Positions 52,397 to 62,385 are shown, numbered from the stretch's first letter. The stretch is DNA of 64,000 nt from Paenibacillus taiwanensis DSM 18679 (GCF_000425125.1 NZ_KE384306.1:769705-833704); one strand, 5' to 3'. The notes: a model not told the origin generated them from the sequence alone. A program made the numbers and translations.

Positions 52397-53374
52397 ATGA
52401 TAAAGACAAAGCTTGTGACTCATATTCAACATGCGGTATCGAAGCAAAAATTTAGCGGTTCCGTCTTGGTGGCACGAGAAGGAAACCTACTTGTGAGTCA
52501 AGGATTTGGCATGGCTAATTATGAGTGGGGAATACCAAATACAAGTGAGACGAAGTTTCGGATTGGCTCCGTGACCAAATCATTAACCGCTGCCGCAGTT
52601 CTTCAATGCTGTGAGATGAAGGGAGTATCCATAGATGATCCGATTGGTTGTTACCTGCCTCATTTCGTATCGGGCCATCGTATCACCATTAGACATTTGT
52701 TAACCAATACGTCTGGTATTCCGAACTTTACAGTGTCTGAAGATATTGCGGTCACCTTAATGCAGCCGGTTGGGGTGAATGACCTAATTGAACGTTTTAA
52801 CCAACAGACGTTAGAATTTAATCCAGGGGATCAATTTTCCTATTCCAATTCAGGCTATGTATTGTTAGGCAAGCTTATCGAGGTGATGAGCGGCCAAGCG
52901 TACGATCATTATATGCGTGAGCACGTATGTAAGCCGCTTTCCATGCGTCACACCGGACTTGATGTCAATGGGGAGGTGTTAGCAGGAAGAGCTTCAGGGT
53001 ATGAGTTTGACCAGTCGGGGATCCTAAGGAACGCATCTTATATTGATATGTCAAATGCATATTCAGCTGGAGGACTCTATTCGACTGTTGAGGATTTATA
53101 TCGTTGGGAACGTGCTTTAACGACTGGAGATCTGATGAGTCCTAAGTTAGTAACTGACATGTTCACTACCTATAAAGGGGGATATGGCATGGGTTGGTTC
53201 ATATCCGATTCAGATCCACGTATGATGTTCCATCATGGGGGAATTAACGGATTTACCTCTTCGTTGCTGCGATACCCTGATGAGCATCTTACAGTCGTAG
53301 TGCTCAGCAATTTTGTTACGATGACGACATCAGTTCTGGCGGGAGAATTAGCGCACCTTGTGTTAGGTGAATAA
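52397..53374 (+). CDS. Serine hydrolase, beta-lactamase/PBP-like family
   Basis: The 325-residue soluble protein has SxxK in IGSVTKSLTAAAVLQ, the RHLLTNTSGIPNF block, YSNSGYVLLGKLIEV (YxN) and the C-terminal FHHGGINGFTSSL (KTG-equivalent HGG). The family covers esterases, D-aminopeptidases and lactamase-like enzymes. There is no signal peptide. GGGGGAATG precedes ATG 52397. It is the second serine hydrolase paired with a TetR gene in this window. Confidence 0.87.
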   Translation: MIKTKLVTHIQHAVSKQKFSGSVLVAREGNLLVSQGFGMANYEWGIPNTSETKFRIGSVTKSLTAAAVLQCCEMKGVSIDDPIGCYLPHFVSGHRITIRHLLTNTSGIPNFTVSEDIAVTLMQPVGVNDLIERFNQQTLEFNPGDQFSYSNSGYVLLGKLIEVMSGQAYDHYMREHVCKPLSMRHTGLDVNGEVLAGRASGYEFDQSGILRNASYIDMSNAYSAGGLYSTVEDLYRWERALTTGDLMSPKLVTDMFTTYKGGYGMGWFISDSDPRMMFHHGGINGFTSSLLRYPDEHLTVVVLSNFVTMTTSVLAGELAHLVLGE

Positions 53375-53660
53375 GCTGCGTGTATGCGTATAGATGTTAA
53401 CGTTAAACGGGTATGATCCTCATGTCAGTGTGGTGTATTTCCTAATAATATAACATGAACTCGTTCCTACATTTGACCAGATACCCCCAACAACATAAGT
53501 TATGTAGTCACCTGAAAGGGATAACGTTTATAAATGATTCATTTGTATATCTGACTTCGGGGAGTAGACAAAGTAAGTTAATTGATAGGATTCGCCATAT
53601 ATGCATGCTTCATCTTTTGAACTAGAGCATCATAAAGTGTTATTCGAGGGGGAGTCGATG
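53375..53660. other. Intergenic region without clear features
   Basis: The 286 bases between the serine hydrolase and the GNAT gene contain no strong terminator, operator or credible ORF that I can identify. Confidence 0.45.
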
Positions 53661-54170
53661 ATGAATATCAAACTTCGTAAGTTTACGAAATTCGATGATT
53701 ATCGTTACTATGAGATGTCGCAAGAAATGGGGCCGGGGGAGAACGGGTTTCACAATAGTTTTTACGGATTAACACCCAAGCAGTTCAGACTTGCTTTGAG
53801 TCAGACTGAAAAGATGTCACGTGGAGTAGCCTTGGCTCCAAATTTCGTGCCGCAAACTTCCTACTGGCTCCTCGCGAATGATCAACCTGTTGGACTTGGG
53901 AAGCTGCGGCATTATCTAAATGAATCTTTAGCAGAGAGAGGCGGCCATATTGGCTATGCAATCAGACCAAGCGAACGGAATAAAGGATATGGGACGATTA
54001 TTTTAAAGTTATTACTAGAGGAAGCGTCTAACAGAGCGCTGCAGGAAGTACTGCTAACTGTAGATGAAACCAATATGGCGTCCAGAAGGGTGGTTGAAGC
54101 CAACCGTGGACGCCTTACTTCAATTCAGAACGGGATATGCAAGTATTGGATTACCATTGCTCCCTCTTAG
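53661..54170 (+). CDS. GNAT-family N-acetyltransferase
   Basis: The 169-residue protein has the GNAT acetyl-CoA-binding motif A in GGHIGYAIRPSERNKGYGTIIL (read as RxxGYG) and motif B in VLLTVDETNMASRRVVEANRG. It transfers an acetyl group to an unknown amine. GAGGGGGAG supports ATG 53661; ATG 53658 is also possible. Confidence 0.88.
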   Translation: MNIKLRKFTKFDDYRYYEMSQEMGPGENGFHNSFYGLTPKQFRLALSQTEKMSRGVALAPNFVPQTSYWLLANDQPVGLGKLRHYLNESLAERGGHIGYAIRPSERNKGYGTIILKLLLEEASNRALQEVLLTVDETNMASRRVVEANRGRLTSIQNGICKYWITIAPS

Positions 54171-54331
54171 ACGACTGGAGGAGGAGTAGAAGATAGGGAT
54201 GCGAATAACATTCACAAAAATGATGACATTTCTGACGCTTATGCGTAACTTTGTGCGTAGTACATTGGAAAGAGAGTAGAGGATAGAGATAAATCTCTCT
54301 TATATACAATTTAATAAGGAGTGAGTCGTAC

Positions 54332-55486
54332 TTGAATTCGGACGAAGCGCGTGTCAAGTCACCAACGAATTGGAGCGGTAGGCTGCTGCAATTTTTCCTG
54401 CACCAGAAGTTTGTTCTGTTTCTGCTTATTCTGCTGCTGGTTGGATTAAACGTATATGTATTTACTAAAATTTCTTACGTTTTCGAGCCCTTTAAAGTGC
54501 TGTTGACCACTGTCTCACTGCCTATTATTTTAGCAGGTGTGGCATATTATTTACTTAATCCGATCGTCGATTTGTTGGAGCGCTTTCGGATCAAACGTAT
54601 CTATTCTATACTGGTGCTCTATTTGCTTATTGCCGGATTGGTGACATTTTTAATTGTTGCCATCGTTCCATTTGTGCGTGATCAGATTATAAGTTTATCG
54701 GAGAACTTCCCTAAATATTATCATGAGGCACAGCTGTTATTCCAAAGTTGGATCGGCAGTGATGTGTTTAATGAGGTTCAACAAAGTCTAGGATTTAATG
54801 CCTCCGAACTTGTGCAGAATATTACCGCGAAAGCTTCCTCCTTCTTTAATGATACGTTTAAAGGATTAGGGGCATTTTTAGGGAAAATAACAGAGTTTGT
54901 GTTAGCTTTTGTCATCGTGCCGTTTATATTGTTTTATCTACTTAAAGATGGGAAAAAGCTTCCGAATTATATAACCAACTTTATTCCGACGGGCCTTCGC
55001 TCGCGGTCGTATAAAGTGATGGCAGATATTAACGGGCAAATCAGCTCTTATATCCGCGGACAAATTATTGTCAGCTTCTGTATTGGTATTTTATTGTACA
55101 TTGGTTATTTGATCATCGGGCTTGAGTATTCGCTTGTTCTGGCTGTTATCGCGGCATGTACGAGCATCGTTCCTTATTTGGGACCCGCAATTGCCATTAC
55201 GCCAGCTTTAATTATCGCGCTAGTTACCTCGCCAGTAATGCTGCTGAAGATGGTTGTAGTCTGGACAGTTGTCCAACTGGTTGAAGGTAAATTTATTTCT
55301 CCACAAATTATGGGAAAGTCGCTAAAAATTCATCCCATTACGATTATTTTTGTCATTTTAACAGCAGGAAACCTGTTTGGTATCGTAGGTATTATACTAG
55401 CGGTGCCCGGTTATGCAGTGCTAAAAGTCGTTGCTACACACTTTTTCCAATGGTTTAAGTCACGTTCTGGACTGTACGACACCTAG
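54332..55486 (+). CDS. AI-2E-family transporter (YtvI/PerM-like permease)
   Basis: The 384-residue protein has four TM segments in the N-terminal third, an amphipathic middle ([18 protein letters not shown]), and the family C-terminal core with [18 protein letters not shown] and [37 protein letters not shown] is the most conserved stretch of the AI-2E family. TTG 54332 follows AAGGAGTGAG. It belongs to the same family as the gene at 15374 but is longer and more typical. Confidence 0.9.
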   Translation: MNSDEARVKSPTNWSGRLLQFFLHQKFVLFLLILLLVGLNVYVFTKISYVFEPFKVLLTTVSLPIILAGVAYYLLNPIVDLLERFRIKRIYSILVLYLLIAGLVTFLIVAIVPFVRDQIISLSENFPKYYHEAQLLFQSWIGSDVFNEVQQSLGFNASELVQNITAKASSFFNDTFKGLGAFLGKITEFVLAFVIVPFILFYLLKDGKKLPNYITNFIPTGLRSRSYKVMADINGQISSYIRGQIIVSFCIGILLYIGYLIIGLEYSLVLAVIAACTSIVPYLGPAIAITPALIIALVTSPVMLLKMVVVWTVVQLVEGKFISPQIMGKSLKIHPITIIFVILTAGNLFGIVGIILAVPGYAVLKVVATHFFQWFKSRSGLYDT

Positions 55487-55584
55487 CAGTGAGCAAATGT
55501 GGGGCGATAAGCGCACAGGTTATTGAAGTTATCCTACTCACTTAGATGGAACCCCTGTGGGTGCTGAGTCATCATGTAAGCAAC

Positions 55585-55622
55585 AGGACTGCACCGGTTT
55601 ACGCCGGATGTGGTCTTTTTGT
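55585..55622 (+). terminator. Imperfect terminator after the AI-2E-family gene
   Basis: GACTGCACCGG and CCGGATGTGGTC form an imperfect stem followed by TTTTTG. Confidence 0.5.
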
Positions 55623-55687
55623 TTGTGCGAACGACGACAACTATACACCCATCACAAATAGCACAACTAATCAAAAAGGAACTGCAA

Positions 55688-55717
55688 ACATCGTGTACAA
55701 TAACGATACAACGATGT
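55688..55717 (+). promoter_or_regulatory. Inverted repeat overlapping the AraC leader
   Basis: ACATCGT (55688-55694) is inverted at ACGATGT (55711-55717), just before the ribosome site GAGGGAGGG. It may be an operator or an RNA hairpin. Confidence 0.35.
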
Positions 55718-55735
55718 GAGGGAGGGCAGCGACAG

Positions 55736-56626
55736 ATGGATCATTATAATAGAATCCAAGCAGCTATCGACTTCATGGAACTGCACTTGCAGGAGGAACT
55801 CCAGATTGAGCAAATCGCAAAGGCTGCATGCTTTTCAGCTTTTCATTTTCAGAGATTGTTCCAGGCGATCTCGGGCTTTTCGGTTCAGACTTATATTCGC
55901 AGACGACGCTTATCGGAAGCGGCTATCGTCCTGAAGTCAACTGACCGCAACATATTAGATGTGGCTTTGGATTACCAGTATAACTCTCAAGAGGCGTTTA
56001 CCCGTGCTTTTGATAGCTGCTTTGGCATTACACCTGCTAAATATCGATCATCCACTCAGCAGCTTGTCTATCAGTCGAAAATGAACTTTGTAGATTATCG
56101 AAATCAAGCGAGAGGAAGTTTTACTATGAATAAACCGTTTATTACCAATTTGGCTGCGGTAGATATTGTTGGGTATGAGTATATGACCACGCTTCAACAT
56201 GAAGCTTATTATCAAGACATTCCAGGATTTTATCATCACTTTGGTGAACAGCAGTATTATTTGCACATTCCGAATCAAGCCGCCCCAGGGATGGCATACG
56301 GCATTTCGTGCCGGTTTCAGGACGATGGTCAATTTTCGTTTATCGTAGGCGAGGCCGTACACCCTTCAGATGTGAAGCTGACAAAAGGTCTTATTCGCTA
56401 TCGCCTTCCTGAAGGTCTCTACGCTGAATTTAAGGTACATGGGCATGCAGATGAGGTGCAGCATACACGACGTTATATTTACGGAACCTGGCTGCCAAAT
56501 TCCAATTATGAACGATTGGAAGGGCCTGACTTCGAAATAACAGATGTAGGGCAATCCCGTTATCCAGATCAGATGAAGATGTCTATTTATATTCCCATTC
56601 AGCAATCGGATATTAAATTCAAATAA
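55736..56626 (+). CDS. AraC-family regulator with GyrI-like effector domain
   Basis: The 296-residue protein has an N-terminal AraC double HTH: LQIEQIAKAACFSAFHFQRLF, then NILDVALDYQYNSQEAFTRAF and FGITPAKYR. The C-terminal GyrI-like/effector-binding domain (GLIRYRLPEGLYAEFKVHG, RRYIYGTWLP) matches Rob- and YtdP-like regulators that sense small hydrophobic molecules. GAGGGAGGG fixes ATG 55736. The target is unknown. Confidence 0.9.
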   Translation: MDHYNRIQAAIDFMELHLQEELQIEQIAKAACFSAFHFQRLFQAISGFSVQTYIRRRRLSEAAIVLKSTDRNILDVALDYQYNSQEAFTRAFDSCFGITPAKYRSSTQQLVYQSKMNFVDYRNQARGSFTMNKPFITNLAAVDIVGYEYMTTLQHEAYYQDIPGFYHHFGEQQYYLHIPNQAAPGMAYGISCRFQDDGQFSFIVGEAVHPSDVKLTKGLIRYRLPEGLYAEFKVHGHADEVQHTRRYIYGTWLPNSNYERLEGPDFEITDVGQSRYPDQMKMSIYIPIQQSDIKFK

Positions 56627-56654
56627 CACCTAACAGCAATCTGGAGGATATTAT

Positions 56655-57242
56655 ATGACAAAATTAGGCATTATACGACATGGCAGCACACCTTGGAATA
56701 AGGAAGGCAGGGCTCAGGGGAATTCCGATATTTCGCTTGATGAAGCAGGCAAACGTGACGCTATTCTGCTGGGAGAGCGACTTTGTTTAGAACAGTGGGA
56801 TTTAATCGTGTCGAGCTCCCTCCTGCGAGCCAAGCAAACGGCAGAAATTATTCAAGAAAAATTCGGCCACATCCCAATGCTGCTGGATGATCGATTAAGA
56901 GAAGCTGGCGGCGGACAGATAGAAGGAACGACAGAAGCAGAACGTGTCGCAAAATGGGGTTCAACATGGCGGGAAATCGATCTAGGAATTGAGCGTACAG
57001 AGCATGTAGTGGAACGGGGGCTGTCCGCGCTTGAAACGCTGCTTCGAGAACACGAAGGAAAGAACATACTCGTCGTAAGCCACGGCGCTATCATTAAATA
57101 TATGTTAGATGAAATTGTTCCTCATCCAGACCGTAACGTATGGCTGGACAATACTTCGCTCACTTGTCTGATCTATACCGAAAAGGGATGGTTTTGCGAG
57201 CTGTACAATTGTACACAGCATCTCTCATCAACAATTGTGTAA
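56655..57242 (+). CDS. Histidine phosphatase-family protein
   Basis: The 195-residue protein has the phosphohistidine motif LGIIRHGSTPWN (RHG), SSSLLRAKQTAEII, the acid in DDRLREAGGG and the second catalytic His in ILVVSHGAIIKYM. It is a cytoplasmic phosphoglycerate-mutase-like phosphatase of unknown substrate, similar in size to PhoE/CobC-type enzymes. CTGGAGGAT precedes ATG 56655. It follows the AraC gene by 28 bases. Confidence 0.9.
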   Translation: MTKLGIIRHGSTPWNKEGRAQGNSDISLDEAGKRDAILLGERLCLEQWDLIVSSSLLRAKQTAEIIQEKFGHIPMLLDDRLREAGGGQIEGTTEAERVAKWGSTWREIDLGIERTEHVVERGLSALETLLREHEGKNILVVSHGAIIKYMLDEIVPHPDRNVWLDNTSLTCLIYTEKGWFCELYNCTQHLSSTIV

Positions 57243-57355
57243 CGATCATGTGTTGGAAAAGTCGTTGTAAGTCTGTTCAAATGGTCAGGGAGGCATAACT
57301 TTGTGATGTATGGCAAATAGTAAACGCAAGCACGTTAAAGAACGGAGGAGCGTCT

Positions 57356-58219
57356 ATGTTGGAAGGATTTGAAATTGCCATACGAACATTGGTTTCCGTT
57401 GTGGTACTCTTTTTTTTAACCAAGTTGTTAGGAAAAAGGCAAGTATCTCAACTTTCACTATTTGAGTATATAACAGGTATAACGATTGGCAGCATTGCCG
57501 CCTACATCTCGTTGGATGCAGAAGCAAAATGGTATTTAGGTATTATTTCTTTAGTGGTGTGGGTTGCGTTCTCACTTGGTATCGAATATTTACAGATCAA
57601 AACCAAAAAATTGCGCGACTTTATTGACAGTAAATCAACCGTATTAATAAAGGGCGGCAGAATACTGGAGAAAAATTTACATAAAGAACGAATTACTTCA
57701 GACGAACTTATGCAGCAGCTTCGTAAAAATAATGCATTCCGCGTCGCAGACGTAGAATTTGCGGTGATGGAACCGAGTGGCGAAATTAATGTGTTATTAA
57801 AGAAAGAACTACAGCCGCTGACAGCTAAAGATTTAGGCATTGTATTGCCGAATGAGAAAGAACCCCAAATTGTCATTATGGACGGCAAGCTGCTGCCTGA
57901 ACCGTTGCGGGGATTGGGACTAGACCTTAATTGGCTTCATCATGAGCTGGAGAAGGTAGGTTACAAGATGGAAGAAGTGTTTCTTGGACAAGTGGATTCC
58001 AATAAGCAGTTGTATGTTGATCTGTACGATGATCAACGAAGTGTGGGGATGCAGCAGCAACCGAATGTGCAATTAACGATGCTGCTGAAGCAATGTGAGG
58101 CAGAGGTCAGAAAGCTAACAGGTAAAAATGAGGATGTCCAACTGCAACAGCTGTATGAACGATTTAGAGCGGATTTAGAACGAGTGGTGCCTGACATCAC
58201 CACACTTGCCAAGAAGTAA
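57356..58219 (+). CDS. DUF421 (YetF-like) membrane protein
   Basis: The 287-residue protein has three N-terminal TM segments (FEIAIRTLVSVVVLFFLTKL, GKRQVSQLSLFEYITGITIG). The cytoplasmic DUF421 domain contains LIKGGRILEKNLHKERIT, MQQLRKNNAFRVADVEFAVME and SGEINVLLKKE. Bacillus YetF-type proteins of this family are found in spore or vegetative membranes and their action is unknown. The C-terminal 70 residues are Gln/Glu rich and coiled. CGGAGG lies close before ATG 57356. Confidence 0.9.
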   Translation: MLEGFEIAIRTLVSVVVLFFLTKLLGKRQVSQLSLFEYITGITIGSIAAYISLDAEAKWYLGIISLVVWVAFSLGIEYLQIKTKKLRDFIDSKSTVLIKGGRILEKNLHKERITSDELMQQLRKNNAFRVADVEFAVMEPSGEINVLLKKELQPLTAKDLGIVLPNEKEPQIVIMDGKLLPEPLRGLGLDLNWLHHELEKVGYKMEEVFLGQVDSNKQLYVDLYDDQRSVGMQQQPNVQLTMLLKQCEAEVRKLTGKNEDVQLQQLYERFRADLERVVPDITTLAKK

Positions 58220-58260
58220 GCTAAGCTTCAGGGACAAGTGTCGTTTATTCTAGTACGTAT

Positions 58261-58306
58261 AAAAGAGCGCTAAAGGGCTTTGAGCTTTTTTAGCGCTCTT
58301 TTGGTG
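58261..58306 (+). terminator. Strong terminator after the DUF421 gene
   Basis: AAAAGAGCGCTAAA (58261-58274) pairs perfectly with TTTAGCGCTCTTTT (58289-58302). Confidence 0.9.
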
Positions 58307-58520
58307 TGCACAAAGTGACGTCGGACCTGACTTTGCGCTTGTTTTAAGGCTGTCAAGGTAAATTAAATGAGAATTTTATAATGGTCTTTTCATAGAAACG
58401 CCTAAAGCAGGAGCAGCAGTGGCTTCCATCATTCGGCGGTAAATTGTGGGGAAATTCCTTATGTTATCTTAGGAAAGGGTTAACCACCCCATAAAAAATA
58501 ACTGAAGGAGATGAGTTCGA

Positions 58521-58997
58521 TTGTTGAATAAAGTCAAATTCGGCAAATTGCTCGTAAGTGTAAGTTTAAGTGCATCATTTTTATTAGCAGGGAGTGTAGT
58601 GGCTCCATTACAAGCTGCGCAAGCGGCTACAGCTACAAGTACAAAGGCAGATAGCATTATTGCGACTGGGAAAAAATATATGGGAGTTCGATATAAGTTC
58701 GGGTCAGCAAGTGGACAAACGAAAACGTTCGATTGCTCATCCTTTACTCAATATATTTTTAAAAAACATGGAATTAAACTGCCAAGAGACTCCAGACAGC
58801 AATCCAAAGTCGGTTATGCGGTAAAGAAAAGTCAACTTAAAAAAGGAGATCTTATCTTCTTCTACTCACCGATTCATCATGTTGCTGTGTATATGGGTGG
58901 TGGTAAAATATTGCACACTTACGGCAAGCCTGGTGTGACAGTATCTAAACTGAGCACTTGGGATTCACGCATCAATAAGATTCGTCGTGTTCTGTAG
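58521..58997 (+). CDS. Secreted NlpC/P60 (C40) peptidase
   Basis: The 158-residue protein has a signal peptide (about residues 1-35, ending QAAQAAT) and a compact NlpC/P60 domain. The catalytic Cys is in KTFDCSSFTQYIF, the His in IHHVAVYMGGG and the third polar residue in LHTYGKPG. It should cleave gamma-D-Glu-(diamino acid) bonds in peptidoglycan stem peptides. No LysM or SH3 binding domain is present. TTG 58521 follows GAAGGAGATGAG. It is convergent with a two-component system. Confidence 0.92.
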   Translation: MLNKVKFGKLLVSVSLSASFLLAGSVVAPLQAAQAATATSTKADSIIATGKKYMGVRYKFGSASGQTKTFDCSSFTQYIFKKHGIKLPRDSRQQSKVGYAVKKSQLKKGDLIFFYSPIHHVAVYMGGGKILHTYGKPGVTVSKLSTWDSRINKIRRVL

Positions 58998-59075
58998 CGT
59001 AGCAGCGTATATGGATTCGAGTATGCGCACCTTGTAGTTCATACGTGCCATAGTATATAGAAAGACCGGACAAGC

Positions 59076-59111
59076 CTATAGAAGGGAGCGGTGTTCACTC
59101 CGTTTCTATAG
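59076..59111. terminator. Hairpin between convergent genes
   Basis: CTATAGAA (59076-59083) with GGAG pairs with CTCC and TTCTATAG (59104-59111). It is likely bidirectional, with no long T-run. Confidence 0.5.
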
Positions 59112-59126
59112 CTTTCCGTACATAGC

Positions 59127-60569
59127 TTAGACAGGTGAAGGAAAACAAACGGTAAATGTACTGCCTTGTCCCAACTCGCTTTTAACGGTTATCGTGCCAT
59201 GATGGTTGTTGACGAGTTGCCTGGCAATAGCCAGACCGAGGCCAGTGCCGCCAGTTACACGAGAGCGTGCTTTATCTACACGATAGAAACGATCAAATAT
59301 TTTGCTTTGTTCTGCTTGTGGAATACCGATTCCGGTATCAGCAACAGAGAAACATACGTGTTGTTTACTTTGCATAATACGTATATCAATTCGTCCATGT
59401 GGATTGGTGTAACGAATAGCATTTTCAATTAAAATGACAGCAACTTGCCTTAACTGCTCCCGGTCCCCTGTAACATAGGTAGGCTGCTCATCATGCAATT
59501 GGAACACGATTTCATATTCTTGTTTCCATAACTGTCGTAATACCTCTTCGAGCAGTATGTTCAAATTGACTTTATCCTGTTTAATGGATACTTTTCCGTG
59601 CCGTGCGACAGCCAGCAATTGAATGATGAGCCGCTGCATGCGTTGACTTTCTTGGTCAAGCGCCTGAATGGACTGATTCAGCACAACTGGATTTTGATTA
59701 CCCCAGCGTTTGATCAAGTTGACGTGCCCGCGAAATGCGGTAAGCGGCGTGCGCAACTCGTGCGAAGCATTCGTAATAAAGTGCATCTCGCGCTCTAGCA
59801 GTTCCTCATGCTCGTCCAATAATTGATTAATGGTCCGTGCCAAATTAGTAAGCTCAATGGGTGTCACAGGTATCGGAATACGCTGATTCAAATTCGGCAG
59901 GTTACGCATTTTACGAACGGCATTCGTAATGGAAAATAGGGGGGACAAGTTTCTCCTTGTAATATGGTAGATTAGAAACGTCCCAAGTGTACCACTAATG
60001 ATAGCTGTAAATAACAGCACTTTAACAATAATTTTTAGTAAACGTTCAATTGCATTAAGATGGACGTGAATATAAATGGTCCCTTTTTCACCATTAGGTT
60101 GATTCCATTTGACTTCATCCTGAAAGAACAAACCACCTTTCCAACTCCACCAGATCGTATCGGTCCATTTCAAGTCTACTTCGATTTCCTCATTACGAAT
60201 GTTGTCATCCCAGCCTCTTGATTGAGCGATTGTGTTGCCAGCCGCATCAGCAATTTTGACGTCATAGTTTACGTGTTCGGGATACAGCAGCTCATTTATG
60301 ATCAGATTCCAGTCTGCATGCATTTCATCTTGAAGTGTACTTTTTAGTTTTTGCTCTACGGCAAGCAGTTCCAGCTTTGTATCGGCAATAAAGTAATGAC
60401 TAACGTTGCCGATAATAAACAAGCCAATACATAAGATGACCGTTAGTAAACTGAGCACGTACCAAAATGTAAATCGAAACATGAGTGTATTCATTTTAAG
60501 CACAAGTCGTGCTCTTAGTGTCTGTCTCCCCTGTGAGGGTACCGCTTGTTCACTCTGATCGTATGACAT
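59127..60569 (-). CDS. HAMP sensor histidine kinase
   Basis: The 480-residue kinase has TM1 (about residues 33-55), an extracytoplasmic sensor of roughly 120 residues (SRGWDDNIRNEE, WWSWKGGLFFQDEVKW) and TM2 near 175-198. HAMP follows, then the H-box FITNASHELRTPLTAFRGH, N-box LIENAIRYTNPHG, and G boxes DTGIGIPQ and GGTGLGLAIA. It phosphorylates the adjacent response regulator. The layout resembles ArlS/YkoH-type kinases; the signal is unknown. It overlaps the regulator gene by 20 bases. Confidence 0.94.
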   Translation of the reverse strand: MSYDQSEQAVPSQGRQTLRARLVLKMNTLMFRFTFWYVLSLLTVILCIGLFIIGNVSHYFIADTKLELLAVEQKLKSTLQDEMHADWNLIINELLYPEHVNYDVKIADAAGNTIAQSRGWDDNIRNEEIEVDLKWTDTIWWSWKGGLFFQDEVKWNQPNGEKGTIYIHVHLNAIERLLKIIVKVLLFTAIISGTLGTFLIYHITRRNLSPLFSITNAVRKMRNLPNLNQRIPIPVTPIELTNLARTINQLLDEHEELLEREMHFITNASHELRTPLTAFRGHVNLIKRWGNQNPVVLNQSIQALDQESQRMQRLIIQLLAVARHGKVSIKQDKVNLNILLEEVLRQLWKQEYEIVFQLHDEQPTYVTGDREQLRQVAVILIENAIRYTNPHGRIDIRIMQSKQHVCFSVADTGIGIPQAEQSKIFDRFYRVDKARSRVTGGTGLGLAIARQLVNNHHGTITVKSELGQGSTFTVCFPSPV

Positions 60570-61233
60570 ATCCCACGCCTCTAACCGTATGGATGAGTTT
60601 CGTATTATATTGCCGATCCAATTTGTTGCGCAAATACCGAATGTATACGTCTACAACGTTGGTCTCCCCCACAAAATCAAACCCCCAAACAGCAGATAAC
60701 AGCCGCTCTCTTGAAATGACTTCACCTTGATGTTCTAACAGAAAAAGAAGGAGGTCAAATTCCCTTTGTGTCAGTTCAATGCGTGCATCGGCTCTATTCA
60801 CAAGCCGTTTTTTGACATCGACAACTAAGTCTTCAATTTGATGTACCGCCGCATTTGGTGTGCCAACAGCACAATGATATCTGCGGAGAACCGTTCGAAT
60901 ACGAGCCAGCATTTCTTCAATCTCAAATGGCTTAGTAATATAATCATCTGCTCCCGTATCCAGTCCCGCAATGAGGTCGCCAATGTCATCGCGTGCCGTT
61001 ACTAATATAATAGGCACATCACTCGTTTTGCGAATACGGCGGCATACTTCAAGTCCATTTAGCTTTGGGATCATCCAATCGAGTAAAATGAGGCTCCAGC
61101 TGTCCTGACTGACATATTCCAGCGCTTGCTCGCCATCTTGAGCGACAGTCACCTCATAACCCTCATGTTCAAGTTCTAATTGAATAAATTGGGAGACGTT
61201 ATGTTCGTCTTCTACCAGTAAAATTTTGTCCAT
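60550..61233 (-). CDS. OmpR/PhoB-family response regulator
   Basis: The 227-residue protein has a receiver domain with the acidic pair in LLVEDEHNV, phospho-Asp in LILLDWMIPKLNG and Lys in YITKPFEIEEML. A C-terminal winged helix follows (LTQREFDLLLFLLEHQGEV, VDVYIRYLRNKLD, TVRGVGYVIR). It pairs with the downstream kinase. ATG 61233 starts exactly at the receiver; ATG 61254 is possible, and neither has a strong ribosome site. Confidence 0.94.
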   Translation of the reverse strand: MDKILLVEDEHNVSQFIQLELEHEGYEVTVAQDGEQALEYVSQDSWSLILLDWMIPKLNGLEVCRRIRKTSDVPIILVTARDDIGDLIAGLDTGADDYITKPFEIEEMLARIRTVLRRYHCAVGTPNAAVHQIEDLVVDVKKRLVNRADARIELTQREFDLLLFLLEHQGEVISRERLLSAVWGFDFVGETNVVDVYIRYLRNKLDRQYNTKLIHTVRGVGYVIRSE

Positions 61234-61333
61234 ACTCTCATGCTCAGCTCGCATTATGATTAATTTGTATTTAGTATGTCCGCGGAGCAGAGGAACATGC
61301 TCATTTATACCTGTTAAGGTTCTTTAAGGCTTT

Positions 61334-62182
61334 TTACTCGAATAGATCCAATTGCCGCGGTCCAAGCCCCTTATAGGTGATTCCGAGCAGTTGGATGAGC
61401 TCCTTTGCGTTCTGAGCCGCATGGCCGCCTGAGTTATTATTAAAGATGACATAAATATGCTTGGATTGCTGTTGAAGAGAGAGTAGGTGATCTCTCCATT
61501 CCAATAATTGTTGCTTGTTGTATTGATACAAGTACCTGACATCACGCCAGTTCGCTTGACCTTGTGATATCCACCCACTTACGTTTCGTCCATGAAATCG
61601 TACCACGGTCATATCAGAGTCCGTCGGGTGTAGCACAATCGGGACAGAGCCTTGCCCTGCTTGAGGCTCGTCACATATGCTGTGCGCCCAATGCTGCTGT
61701 TTCATGAAGGTGAGTGTTCGTGTTCGCATATCAGGGGTAAACCAGCTTTGGTGGCGAAACTCAAGCGATACAGGCAGATCGCCTATAAGGTGTCGCGCTT
61801 TTTTTAGCGTATGTACATGTTCGCGTGTACAGTCAAACCACGGCGGGTACTGAAACAAGACCGACTTTAGTTTGCCTGACTGTCTTATGGGCTCAATAGA
61901 ATAGATAAACTTGCGGAACATGTCTTCTTCATCCTCATAAGGCATTCCTTTGCGGTCATGTCCGGTCATTCCTTGATAGGCTTTGACGATGAAGCCAAAT
62001 TGATCCGGTGTTTCTTTTGACCATTTCTCAAATGTGGATGCGGGCTGAATCGCATAAAAGGAGCTGTCAACCTCCACAATGGGAAAATGGGCGCTGTATG
62101 CTTTTAACTTGTTGCGGGCTGTAACTCCACTGCGGTACAGGTCGTCATGATCTCCCCAGCCCGCAAGTCCAATTTCAATCAT
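61334..62182 (-). CDS. DUF72-family TIM-barrel protein
   Basis: The 282-residue protein matches DUF72 (YecE/YunF-like) from its opening IEIGLAGWGDHDDLY. Further conserved parts are EVDSSFYAIQPASTFEKW, SVLFQYPPWFDCT, SLEFRHQSWF and the final NNNSGGHAAQNAKEL. The function is unknown; family members resemble phosphate-binding TIM-barrel or endonuclease-IV-like folds. AGGAGGGG before the ATG supports this start. Confidence 0.9.
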   Translation of the reverse strand: MIEIGLAGWGDHDDLYRSGVTARNKLKAYSAHFPIVEVDSSFYAIQPASTFEKWSKETPDQFGFIVKAYQGMTGHDRKGMPYEDEEDMFRKFIYSIEPIRQSGKLKSVLFQYPPWFDCTREHVHTLKKARHLIGDLPVSLEFRHQSWFTPDMRTRTLTFMKQQHWAHSICDEPQAGQGSVPIVLHPTDSDMTVVRFHGRNVSGWISQGQANWRDVRYLYQYNKQQLLEWRDHLLSLQQQSKHIYVIFNNNSGGHAAQNAKELIQLLGITYKGLGPRQLDLFE

Positions 62183-62256
62183 TGCTATTTCCCCTCCTAT
62201 GTATACAAAACATATAAGGTTCTAGGCTTAAAATCAAATAAAGGAAGCGGTCACGA

Positions 62257-62296
62257 TCAAATAGCCCCTTTCCGCTATGACGGAATGAGGCTATTG
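62257..62296. repeat. Imperfect hairpin between the SLH hydrolase and DUF72 genes
   Basis: AATAGCC...TTCCG and CGGAA...GGCTATT form a 15-bp stem with two mismatches. No T-run is seen on either strand. Confidence 0.4.
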
Positions 62297-62385
62297 CTTG
62301 GTTGCCTGAAGAGTAGGATGCATCTATGTGTTATTGCTGCTATGCGGTAGCGTCGTATGAGGAAGGGGGAAATAAATAGTGCCCG

